Shown here: piece by piece, positions 55,297 to 64,000 of the stretch | Numbering within the stretch: the first letter of the stretch is position 1 | Layout: each line of letters starts with the position of its first letter | NCBI GenBank assembly: GCA_031178355.1 | Contig: JAPSJC010000001.1 | Location: 1 to 64,000 of the forward strand | Source of the DNA: Ureibacillus sp. | GTDB lineage: Bacteria > Bacillota > Bacilli > Bacillales_A > Planococcaceae | Direction of reading: 5' to 3' | Length of the DNA: 64,000 bases | Made by a program: the position numbers and the translations under genes | Notes under the pieces: model-generated | The model's input: the letters and a program-made list of their open reading frames with translations, nothing else | Databases searched by the model: none | Told to the model about the DNA's origin: nothing

Positions 55297-55301
55297 ATGT
55301 C

Positions 55302-56153
55302 ATGTTAAAACAAATTCAAGTACTATCAGCTTTTCTAGTTTTCTTTTTCGTTTTACCGATCATTGCAGGACTTTTGCCACTTCCCAATAATGCTAAAATT
55401 GAATATCCAAAGGTAGATGAACCAAAGGTAGTTTATGCTGCAAGTAATGTAACTACAACACCGACTAGTCCAACTACTACGTCAACACCAACAACTACTG
55501 ACGTTTCTCAACCTTTAAATCCCTTCGATGTTTTAATCTATTTTACTCATTCACATGAAACGTATAAACCGTTTGTCGAGAGTGAAACTGGAACTGTAGC
55601 AGTATATGATAGTACGACAAATCTTTTTTCTATGCAGGACATGATTAAAAACTATTTTCAATTAAATGGGTTAACAACGAAAGTATTAGATGTTGATGTA
55701 CAGGGTGTTATGAAAGAAAAGGGGATAGCATTCCACCAAGCGTATGATGCTTCTCGTCAATATGTAGCTAAAGAATTAGAGCAAAACAAATATGATTTAG
55801 TATTAGATATTCATAGGGACTCTTTAAGTGCTGAAGCGACAACTGTTACTAATAATAACGTCAATTACGCCAAAATTGTCTTTGTAATTGGAGCAGAAAA
55901 CCCAAATTACAAATCAAATCTAGCTTATGCTAATGCTTTAAGTGAATCCTTAAATAAAATTATCCCTAACATTTCACGAGGGGTTATTATAAAAGAAGGT
56001 AAGGGTGTAGACGGAGTTTACAATCAGGATTTAGCGAAAGAATTATTAGTAGTTGAAATTGGTGGGATAGATAACACAGAAGATGAAGTTTATCGTACTA
56101 TTTCTATCTTGGCTCAGGCAATTTCAAAAACATTTGTTACGAATGAACTTTAA
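55302..56153 (+). CDS. spoIIP: Stage II sporulation protein P (SpoIIP)
   Basis: SpoIIP is a membrane-anchored amidase/endopeptidase that, with SpoIID and SpoIIM, thins septal peptidoglycan during engulfment. The 283-residue protein has an N-terminal signal anchor (about 7-24), a Thr/Pro-rich linker and the SpoIIP domain with FTHSHETYKPF (near 78), LDIHRDSL (near 163) and VVEIGGIDNTEDE. It is shorter than the roughly 400-residue B. subtilis protein because the linker is reduced. The ATG at 55302 is preferred over GTG at 55284. A stable hairpin covers its ribosome-binding site. It follows gpr as in B. subtilis. Confidence 0.9.
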   Translation: MLKQIQVLSAFLVFFFVLPIIAGLLPLPNNAKIEYPKVDEPKVVYAASNVTTTPTSPTTTSTPTTTDVSQPLNPFDVLIYFTHSHETYKPFVESETGTVAVYDSTTNLFSMQDMIKNYFQLNGLTTKVLDVDVQGVMKEKGIAFHQAYDASRQYVAKELEQNKYDLVLDIHRDSLSAEATTVTNNNVNYAKIVFVIGAENPNYKSNLAYANALSESLNKIIPNISRGVIIKEGKGVDGVYNQDLAKELLVVEIGGIDNTEDEVYRTISILAQAISKTFVTNEL

Positions 56154-56189
56154 ATGATCGTAACCCTGTAGTTTTCTTTAGTAGAAACA

Positions 56190-56219
56190 TTGCTAAAGTT
56201 TATGTCTGACTGCTATAAT
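56190..56219 (+). promoter_or_regulatory. Promoter of lepA
   Basis: TTGCTA (56190-56195) and TG-C-TATAAT (extended -10, 56211-56219) are separated by 18 nt. The transcript would carry a 150-nt leader with a strong hairpin. Confidence 0.6.
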
Positions 56220-56299
56220 TCAAATTAGTTAACCTAAGATAAGATTGAAATTTCTTATTAGATTAGAAATTATTGCAAATCATTGCATGAAAGGTTAAA

Positions 56300-56349
56300 G
56301 CCTCCGTTGAATGACCACACTCTAATGTGGGTCATTATTTCACGGAGGC
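56300..56349 (+). other. GC-rich stem-loop in the lepA leader
   Basis: GCCTCCGT (56300-56307) pairs with ACGGAGGC (56342-56349). Inside, AATGACC (56310-56316) pairs with GGTCATT (56330-56336), extended by CAC/GTG. It ends 24 nt before the lepA ATG and has no T tract, so it is more likely a leader structure (or a poor terminator of spoIIP) than a classical terminator. Confidence 0.6.
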
Positions 56350-56373
56350 GTATTTGATTAGGAGTGGACATAA

Positions 56374-58203
56374 ATGAATCGAGAAGAACGTTTACAACGT
56401 CAAAAAAACATTAGAAATTTCTCAATAATTGCCCATATCGACCATGGTAAATCAACACTTGCCGATAGAATCTTAGAACAAACGAAAACTGTTACGCAGC
56501 GAGAGATGAAATCTCAGCTACTAGATTCAATGGATTTAGAACGTGAACGTGGTATTACGATTAAATTAAATGCTGTTCAATTAAAATATAGTGCGAAAAA
56601 CGGCGAGCAATATACATTTCATTTAATTGACACACCTGGACATGTCGATTTTACATATGAAGTATCACGTTCGCTAGCTGCCTGTGAAGGTGCTATTCTA
56701 GTTGTCGATGCAGCTCAAGGTATCGAGGCGCAAACATTAGCCAATGTTTATTTAGCTCTTGATAACAATTTAGAAATACTGCCTGTAATTAATAAAATCG
56801 ACTTACCAGCGGCGGATCCAGAGCGCGTAAAACAAGAGATTGAAGATGTAATCGGTTTAGACGCTTCAGAAGCAGTACTTGCTTCTGCTAAAGCCGGGAT
56901 TGGTATTGAAGATATTCTAGAACAAATCGTTGAAAAAGTCCCTGCACCGACTGGGGATCCAGATGCACCACTGCAAGCACTTATCTTCGATTCCGTTTTT
57001 GACGCTTACAAAGGAGTTATTATTTCAATCCGTGTCATCAATGGTACCGTAAAACGCGGAGATAAAATCCGCATGATGGCAACGGGTGCTGAGTTCGAAG
57101 TAATTGAAGTAGGAATCCACACGCCTAAATCAATTCCTCAAGAGGAGCTAACAGTTGGGGACGTTGGTTATTTAACAGCTTCAATTAAAAACGTGGCAGA
57201 TACTCGAGTTGGGGATACTGTAACATACGCAGGAAGTAGAGCTGCTAAGGAACCATTGCCAGGTTATCGTCGTTTAAATCCGATGGTATATTGCGGGCTC
57301 TATCCAATAGATACGGCCAAATATAACGATTTACGTGAAGCATTAGAAAAGTTAGAGTTAAATGACTCTGCTCTTCAATTTGAAGCTGAATCTTCTCAAG
57401 CCTTAGGATTTGGATTCCGTTGTGGCTTCTTAGGATTGCTTCATATGGAAATTATTCAAGAACGTATAGAACGTGAGTTTAACATTGATCTAATTGCGAC
57501 AGCTCCTTCTGTTATTTACGAAGTATTTTTGACAGATGGAACGTCACTTAAAGTTGATAATCCTTCAATGATGCCCGATCCACAAAAAATTGATCGTGTT
57601 GAGGAGCCTTATGTTAAGGCTACTATGATGGTGCCAAATGATTACGTTGGAGCTGTTATGGAACTTTGTCAACAAAAACGAGGGTCTTTCATAGGTATGG
57701 ATTATCTTGATACAACACGTGTATCCATTCAATATGATGTCCCATTAGCTGAAATTGTTTATGATTTCTTCGATCAATTAAAATCGAGTACAAAAGGTTA
57801 CGCATCGTTTGACTATGAGCTAATTGGTTATAGACCATCAAAATTAGTGAAGATGGATATTCTGTTGAATGGTGAAACTGTTGACGCATTGAGCTTTATT
57901 GTACATCGTGACTTTGCCTATGAGCGTGGAAAAGTTATCGTTGAAAAATTAAAGGAACTCATTCCACGTCAGCAATTTGAAGTTCCAGTACAAGCAGCTA
58001 TTGGTCAAAAAATCGTTGCGCGTTCAACTATTAAATCTATGGGTAAAAATGTATTAGCTAAATGTTATGGTGGAGATATCTCGCGTAAACGTAAACTTCT
58101 TGATAAACAAAAAGAAGGTAAAAAACGTATGAAACAAGTAGGTTCTGTAGAGGTACCACAAGAAGCATTTATGGCAGTATTAAAAATGGATGATAAAAAA
58201 TAA
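56374..58203 (+). CDS. lepA: Elongation factor 4 (LepA)
   Basis: LepA is a ribosome-associated translational GTPase that is thought to promote back-translocation or 30S assembly. The 609-residue protein has the P-loop HIDHGKST (near 20), switch region [24 protein letters not shown], domain II and the LepA-specific C terminus with the KMDILLNGE and [21 protein letters not shown] blocks. AGGAGTGG lies 9 nt before the ATG. A structured leader and an extended -10 promoter lie upstream. Confidence 0.97.
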   Translation: MNREERLQRQKNIRNFSIIAHIDHGKSTLADRILEQTKTVTQREMKSQLLDSMDLERERGITIKLNAVQLKYSAKNGEQYTFHLIDTPGHVDFTYEVSRSLAACEGAILVVDAAQGIEAQTLANVYLALDNNLEILPVINKIDLPAADPERVKQEIEDVIGLDASEAVLASAKAGIGIEDILEQIVEKVPAPTGDPDAPLQALIFDSVFDAYKGVIISIRVINGTVKRGDKIRMMATGAEFEVIEVGIHTPKSIPQEELTVGDVGYLTASIKNVADTRVGDTVTYAGSRAAKEPLPGYRRLNPMVYCGLYPIDTAKYNDLREALEKLELNDSALQFEAESSQALGFGFRCGFLGLLHMEIIQERIEREFNIDLIATAPSVIYEVFLTDGTSLKVDNPSMMPDPQKIDRVEEPYVKATMMVPNDYVGAVMELCQQKRGSFIGMDYLDTTRVSIQYDVPLAEIVYDFFDQLKSSTKGYASFDYELIGYRPSKLVKMDILLNGETVDALSFIVHRDFAYERGKVIVEKLKELIPRQQFEVPVQAAIGQKIVARSTIKSMGKNVLAKCYGGDISRKRKLLDKQKEGKKRMKQVGSVEVPQEAFMAVLKMDDKK

Positions 58204-58211
58204 AGAACTTC

Positions 58212-58245
58212 AAACAGGGAAACAGATAACGTTTCCCTGTTTTTA
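58212..58245 (+). terminator. Terminator of lepA
   Basis: AAACAGGGAAAC (58212-58223) pairs perfectly with GTTTCCCTGTTT (58231-58242), followed by Ts. Confidence 0.9.
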
Positions 58246-58397
58246 TATTATGAATACTCGGAATAATTAGAAAATTATATTGCATCACCACTCATTTGTA
58301 GTACAATAGTTAATGAGGATTAAAACTTATTAAACTGATAGGTTTAAATTGTTACTTATATTAGTCTATATTACATAATCGAGGAGTGGCATAGAAA

Positions 58398-58706
58398 ATG
58401 TTAAAAGATTTAACTTTACCTAAGTTGTTTGAACTAGACGGATTAGAAGTAATACATATTATAAAGAGCTCAATCAATGAGAAAATAGGAATCTTAATTG
58501 CAAAAGAGAAAGTAAATCCCATAACAGCATATAAGCCAACAATACGATTATATTTGGTTGAACGAAATGATAATAGCACTGAAGTGACAAAAGAGCTGGA
58601 TGCATTGCATTTTAAAACTGATGAAGAAGCGGTTATTTTTTCAAAAAGGTTATCTAATTTATCCGCAACTGAATACATTCTTTCTAGTAATAAAATTAAA
58701 CTATAG
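58398..58706 (+). CDS. Hypothetical protein (102 aa)
   Basis: I do not recognise this protein. It is a soluble, mixed alpha/beta polypeptide of 102 residues with no Cys, no signal peptide and no membrane segment. Regularly spaced hydrophobic residues in IGILIAKEKVNP and TIRLYLVER suggest beta strands. GAGGAGTGG lies 9 nt before the ATG. It has its own 16-bp downstream terminator and lies between lepA and hemW, where B. subtilis has no such gene. No function is proposed. Confidence 0.78.
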   Translation: MLKDLTLPKLFELDGLEVIHIIKSSINEKIGILIAKEKVNPITAYKPTIRLYLVERNDNSTEVTKELDALHFKTDEEAVIFSKRLSNLSATEYILSSNKIKL

Positions 58707-58726
58707 TTTTTATTATTGAAATATTG

Positions 58727-58768
58727 AGGAATTGTACAAATGGCATTTCATTTGTACAATTCCTTTTT
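58727..58768 (+). terminator. Terminator of the 102-aa gene
   Basis: A perfect 16-bp stem (58727-58742 with 58749-58764) around a 6-nt loop is followed by five Ts. Confidence 0.9.
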
Positions 58769-58867
58769 AGTGAATTAAAAAAATTTTGTGTAAAATTGAT
58801 TTATTATTCCGAAGCTGTAAAATGAAGTGATAAAGGAAAGATGTAATTTAGAAAGAAGTGATCATAC

Positions 58868-60013
58868 ATGGCACGTGGTGTGTATATACATATTCCCTTT
58901 TGTCATCAAATCTGTAATTATTGCGATTTTAATAAAGTATTTTTTAAAAATCAGCCAGTTGATGAATATATAGAGGCAATAGGAAGAGAAATAGAATTAA
59001 TAAAAGAGCAGTCTCCTGATGTTTTTAATGACATTGAAACGATTTATTTAGGTGGTGGAACGCCAACTTCACTTTCTGCATCTCAAATAAATCGTCTGTT
59101 AGAAATAATTAATACCCACCTATCTACTAACCAACTAGTTGAGTTTGCTTCAGAAGCAAATCCTGATGAATTATCTATAGAAAAACTTAATGCATTAAAA
59201 TCAGGTGGGATTAACAGACTGAGTTTGGGGGTTCAATCATTTGACAATGAATTGTTAAAAAAATTGGGGCGTACCCACTCTAACGAACAAGTTTTAAAAA
59301 CAATTGAAAATGCGAGAGAAATAGGGTTATCTAATCTAAATATTGATTTAATGTACGGATTACCTGGACAAACTATGAATCAATGGGAAGATACTCTGAA
59401 TAAAGCACTTGCATTGAACCTACCACATTATTCAGCATATTCTTTAATTGTTGAACCAAAGACTATCTTTTATATCCAATATGCAAAAGGAAAATTACAT
59501 TTACCGACTGAAGATCTTGAGGCTGAAATGTATGATGTCCTTATGAGAGAAATGGAAAAAAACGGACTACATCAATATGAAATTAGTAATTTTTCTAAAA
59601 ATGGTCGAATTTCTACACATAATAAAATTTATTGGGATAATGACGAATATGTTGGAATTGGTGCAGGTGCTCATGGGTATGTTGAAGGAAAACGATATTC
59701 CAATATTGGTCCAATTCGAAAATATCTTGATGCAGTTCAAAAACATGAAAGACCAATCATTAATGAACATATCGTAACCTTTGAAGAAAAATGTGAAGAG
59801 CAAATGTTTTTAGGATTAAGAAAAACCGAAGGCGTTTCTTATGAAGGATTTAAATCAAAACTTGGTGTTTCATTGTTGGATCAATATGAGCCCATTATTG
59901 GAGATTTAGTTAAAAGTGGATTACTAATTCAAGACGAAGTAGGGATTCGACTGAGTAGAAAAGGTAGATTTCTTGGTAATGAAGTTTTTCAACAATTTTT
60001 ATTAGGTGAGTAG
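58868..60013 (+). CDS. hemW: HemW, radical SAM heme chaperone (HemN-like)
   Basis: HemW is a radical SAM protein that carries heme to membrane enzymes; it was long annotated as oxygen-independent coproporphyrinogen oxidase. The 381-residue protein has the CHQICNYC cluster (C12, C16, C19), GGGTPTSL (near 63) and a C-terminal HemN domain. It lacks the extra Cys before the cluster seen in true HemN, as expected for HemW. It is followed by the CIRCE-controlled hrcA operon, the same order as in B. subtilis. The ribosome-binding site (AAAGAAGTGA) is moderate. Confidence 0.93.
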   Translation: MARGVYIHIPFCHQICNYCDFNKVFFKNQPVDEYIEAIGREIELIKEQSPDVFNDIETIYLGGGTPTSLSASQINRLLEIINTHLSTNQLVEFASEANPDELSIEKLNALKSGGINRLSLGVQSFDNELLKKLGRTHSNEQVLKTIENAREIGLSNLNIDLMYGLPGQTMNQWEDTLNKALALNLPHYSAYSLIVEPKTIFYIQYAKGKLHLPTEDLEAEMYDVLMREMEKNGLHQYEISNFSKNGRISTHNKIYWDNDEYVGIGAGAHGYVEGKRYSNIGPIRKYLDAVQKHERPIINEHIVTFEEKCEEQMFLGLRKTEGVSYEGFKSKLGVSLLDQYEPIIGDLVKSGLLIQDEVGIRLSRKGRFLGNEVFQQFLLGE

Positions 60014-60052
60014 TGCGATTTCATTGACAGGAATATCGAGTTTTGATAACTT

Positions 60053-60058
60053 TATAAT
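60053..60058 (+). promoter_or_regulatory. -10 box of the hrcA-grpE-dnaK operon
   Basis: A perfect TATAAT lies 5 nt before the CIRCE element. The nearest TTGACA (60024-60029) is 23 nt away, too far for a standard promoter, so the -35 is uncertain. Confidence 0.45.
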
Positions 60059-60062
60059 AGTA

Positions 60063-60089
60063 TTAGCACTCTTTAATCATGAGTGCTAA
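60063..60089 (+). promoter_or_regulatory. CIRCE operator (HrcA binding site)
   Basis: The sequence TTAGCACTC-N9-GAGTGCTAA is a perfect CIRCE element. HrcA binds it and represses the dnaK operon until heat shock. It lies between the -10 box and hrcA. Confidence 0.97.
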
Positions 60090-60103
60090 CAGAGGTGATA
60101 AAA

Positions 60104-61138
60104 TTGTTAACATCCCGACAATTACAAATATTGCAAGTAATCGTTGACGATTTTGTTAGTTCAGCACAGCCTGTGGGATCAAGACAAATTTCTAAAAAAG
60201 AAGGGATTAATTACAGTCCTGCAACAATTAGAAATGAAATGGCTGATTTAGAGGAATTAGGATATTTAGAAAAAACGCATACATCATCCGGAAGAGTTCC
60301 TTCAGAAAAAGGTTATCGTTTTTATGTAGATCATTTATTACAACCGAAAACAATGGCTGGAAATGATATCGTTCTAATTCAATCATTATTTCAAAATCAA
60401 ATTATTGAGATGGAACAAATTATCCATGAATCTGCAAACATTTTATCTGATTTAACAACTTATACAACTATTTTACTTGGACCAAATGTTGGAAAACATC
60501 GAGTTAAAAAGTTTCAAATTGTGCCTTTATCAGATCAGGTAGCAGTTGCCATTATAGTTACAGATAATGGACATGTAGAAAACAGAATGATAAGTTTACC
60601 TTTAGGCTACGATGCATCTGATATTGAAAAGACTATAAACATCTTAAATGAACGTCTTGTTGGTGTACCAATATTAGAACTTCAATCGAAATTAGAACTA
60701 GAAACTCTTGAGGTACTTAGACAACATATTCATACAGCCGATTCGATGTTTCAATCATTAAAGAAGATTGCTTTGGTTGGAAACGAAAGCGAAGTTTATT
60801 TTGCTGGAAAATTGAACATGTTGAACCAACCGGAATTCAATGACTTAAACAAAGTGAGAATGTTAATGGATTTAATGGATAAGAAAAGCCAAGTGATCTC
60901 TCTATTCCATCCTGAGGATCAAAATATCCATATTCGAATCGGATCAGAGAATAACCATTTAGCTATGGAAGATTGTAGTGTAATATCTACAACTTATTCT
61001 ATAGGTAATGAACAAACCGGTTCTATAGCAATTATTGGACCTACACGAATGGATTATCAACGTGTCATATCATTAATTGATATTATGCGTAATGGGCTTT
61101 CAAGTGCACTAACAAAGAAAATGACGGATGGACTATAA
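60104..61138 (+). CDS. hrcA: Heat-inducible transcription repressor HrcA
   Basis: HrcA represses the dnaK and groE operons by binding CIRCE, with GroE as a modulator. The 344-residue protein begins MLTSRQLQILQVIVDDF, with a winged-helix N terminus (SPATIRNEMADLEELGYL and THTSSGRVPSEKGYRFYVD) and a GAF-like core. The start is TTG at 60104, after AGAGGTGA; the longer frame starting at 60083 lies in the CIRCE region. It autoregulates through the CIRCE just upstream. Confidence 0.96.
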   Translation: MLTSRQLQILQVIVDDFVSSAQPVGSRQISKKEGINYSPATIRNEMADLEELGYLEKTHTSSGRVPSEKGYRFYVDHLLQPKTMAGNDIVLIQSLFQNQIIEMEQIIHESANILSDLTTYTTILLGPNVGKHRVKKFQIVPLSDQVAVAIIVTDNGHVENRMISLPLGYDASDIEKTINILNERLVGVPILELQSKLELETLEVLRQHIHTADSMFQSLKKIALVGNESEVYFAGKLNMLNQPEFNDLNKVRMLMDLMDKKSQVISLFHPEDQNIHIRIGSENNHLAMEDCSVISTTYSIGNEQTGSIAIIGPTRMDYQRVISLIDIMRNGLSSALTKKMTDGL

Positions 61139-61150
61139 GGAGGTTTTGTT

Positions 61151-61765
61151 GTGTCTGAAACTACAGAGAATAAAGAACAATTGTCAGAAGAAATTCTAGA
61201 ACAAGAAAATACTAATATTGATGAAACAGCTGAATTAGCTACTAATACAAATGAGTCAGTAGAATCCAAAGAACAGCTAGAACAAGAAAAAGAACTATCT
61301 GTAGAAGAGCAGTATAAACAAAAGATTGCAGAACTTGAGGTAAAATTAGCAGAAGAAGAGAATCGCTTTTTACGCCTAAGAGCTGACTTTGATAATATGC
61401 GCCGTCGCACGCAACTTGATCGTGAGGCACAAGAAAAATACCGTGCTCAAAGCATACTGACAGAGTTATTGCCGGTAATTGATAATATTGAACGTGCACT
61501 TCAATTAGAAGTTACTTCAGAAGATGCTGTTTCTTTATATAAGGGAATTGACATGGTGTATAGATCATTAATAGATGCCATTAACAAGGAAGGTTTGGAA
61601 GTTATTCCAGCAGAAGGCGTTCAATTTGATCCAAATGTACATCAAGCAGTTATGCAAGAATCAGATTCCGCTAAAGAGTCTGGCATTGTGTTACGTGAAC
61701 TTCAAAAAGGGTATAAGTTAAAAGATCGCGTTATTAGACCATCAATGGTTTCAGTAAATGAATAA
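61151..61765 (+). CDS. grpE: Nucleotide-exchange factor GrpE
   Basis: GrpE drives ADP release from DnaK. The 204-residue protein has an acidic, disordered N terminus (about 1-55), the long dimerising coiled coil (about 55-110, with [15 protein letters not shown]) and the C-terminal beta domain with [17 protein letters not shown] and [21 protein letters not shown] at 61151 is 7 nt after AAGGAGG, which overlaps the end of hrcA. It is part of the hrcA-grpE-dnaK operon. Confidence 0.96.
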   Translation: MSETTENKEQLSEEILEQENTNIDETAELATNTNESVESKEQLEQEKELSVEEQYKQKIAELEVKLAEEENRFLRLRADFDNMRRRTQLDREAQEKYRAQSILTELLPVIDNIERALQLEVTSEDAVSLYKGIDMVYRSLIDAINKEGLEVIPAEGVQFDPNVHQAVMQESDSAKESGIVLRELQKGYKLKDRVIRPSMVSVNE

Positions 61766-61807
61766 CTTTTAAAATTGTAAAAGCAAATTTTATGTGTTTA
61801 ATTATAG

Positions 61808-63664
<1,857 letters not shown>

Positions 63665-63683
63665 CTCGACAATGCTGTGAGAG

Positions 63684-63719
63684 AAAAAGTCAAAGCCGAT
63701 ACCGGACTTTGACTTTTTC
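63684..63719 (+). terminator. Terminator of hrcA-grpE-dnaK
   Basis: AAAAAGTCAAAG (63684-63695) pairs perfectly with CTTTGACTTTTT (63707-63718), with an inner CCG/CGG pairing. Confidence 0.88.
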
Positions 63720-63821
63720 ATTGTAATAATGCTACTAGTATAGTAAATAATAGGTTCCATGATATTTATCTTTTTTGGAAGACTTTATGGTATTAAACCT
63801 TAAGAAATTTTCTAAAAACTA

Positions 63822-63830
63822 TGCTACAAT
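63822..63830 (+). promoter_or_regulatory. Possible promoter of dnaJ
   Basis: TG-C-TACAAT forms an extended -10 located 33 nt before dnaJ, downstream of the dnaK terminator. Confidence 0.4.
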
Positions 63831-63862
63831 AAACGTTATGTATATAGAGCGGAGTGTGAACG

Positions 63863-64000
63863 ATGAGTAAACGCGATTATTATGAAGTGCTTGGTGTAAG
63901 CAAAAGTGCTAGTAAAGATGAACTAAAGAAAGCCTACCGTAAATTATCAAAGCAATACCATCCTGATATAAATAAAGAACCAGGTGCTGATGAGAAATTT
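63863..64000 (+). CDS. dnaJ: Chaperone DnaJ (5' part; runs off the window)
   Basis: DnaJ stimulates DnaK's ATPase and delivers substrates. Only the first 46 residues are in the window: the J domain with [20 protein letters not shown] and the invariant HPD near residue 33. The ATG follows AGCGGAGTG at a short distance. It continues beyond position 64000. Confidence 0.93.
   Translation, partial: MSKRDYYEVLGVSKSASKDELKKAYRKLSKQYHPDINKEPGADEKF

Noticed and set aside
60024-60058. TTGACA (60024-60029) with TATAAT (60053-60058) as the hrcA promoter
   Set aside because: The 23-nt spacing is far outside the usual 16-18 nt; only the -10 box is retained.

Overview
This window is ordinary chromosome from a low-GC, endospore-forming member of the Bacillales. 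The sporulation genes (sigK, gpr, spoIIP, spo0M), two tRNA-sensing T-box leaders, a perfect CIRCE operator and a gene order close to the Bacillus subtilis recJ to dnaJ segment all support this. The divergence from Bacillus proper, the manganese catalase, a eukaryote-type HisA and a sigK with no intervening element suggest the Planococcaceae (Lysinibacillus, Ureibacillus, Solibacillus or relatives). That family placement is inference. No rRNA, tRNA, CRISPR, prophage or insertion sequence was seen.

Layout: (1) 1-12.9 kb: recJ, apt, rel and dtd (DNA repair, purine salvage, stringent response, D-aminoacyl-tRNA clearance), a Mn-catalase, a convergent SH3b-amidase, the T-box-controlled hisS-aspS operon and the 6S RNA gene. 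(2) 12.9-21.6 kb: tcdA, an orphan gene, rarA, then cymR-iscS-mnmA-TPR (cysteine regulation feeding tRNA 2-thiolation), a nucleoside transporter and a lone HIS6-like HisA. (3) 21.8-29.4 kb: recD2 and accessory genes (DinB-like, SIMPL, DUF1801, spo0M, threonine aldolase, MFS transporter). (4) 29.4-43.1 kb: T-box-alaS, ireB-like, ruvX, two DUF1292 genes, mltG, the wobble-uridine module trmR-trhP1-trhP2-udk, greA, a DUF1510 membrane protein, mtnN, a 30-aa membrane peptide and sigK. (5) 43.3-52.5 kb: yqeG-yqeH-aroE-yhbY-nadD-yqeK-rsfS-yqeM (ribosome assembly, NAD, shikimate), then comEA-comEB-comEC for DNA uptake. (6) 52.3-64 kb: yqzM, holA, rpsT, gpr, spoIIP, lepA, an orphan gene, hemW, hrcA-grpE-dnaK and the start of dnaJ.

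Many genes begin with TTG or GTG, and several automatically longest reading frames start inside the ribosome-binding site. The starts given here are the ones positioned 5-13 nt after a Shine-Dalgarno sequence. Most transcription units end in clear intrinsic terminators.

The most interesting observations are: a frameshift at a C4 run in the comEA leader (CCC-AGG-C); a probable CTG start of sigK; an apparent Asn (AAC) specifier in the hisS-aspS T-box; hairpins that bury the ribosome-binding sites of spoIIP and of the Mn-catalase; the eukaryote-type HisA; a well-supported 30-aa membrane peptide; and a three-hairpin RNA before trmR.
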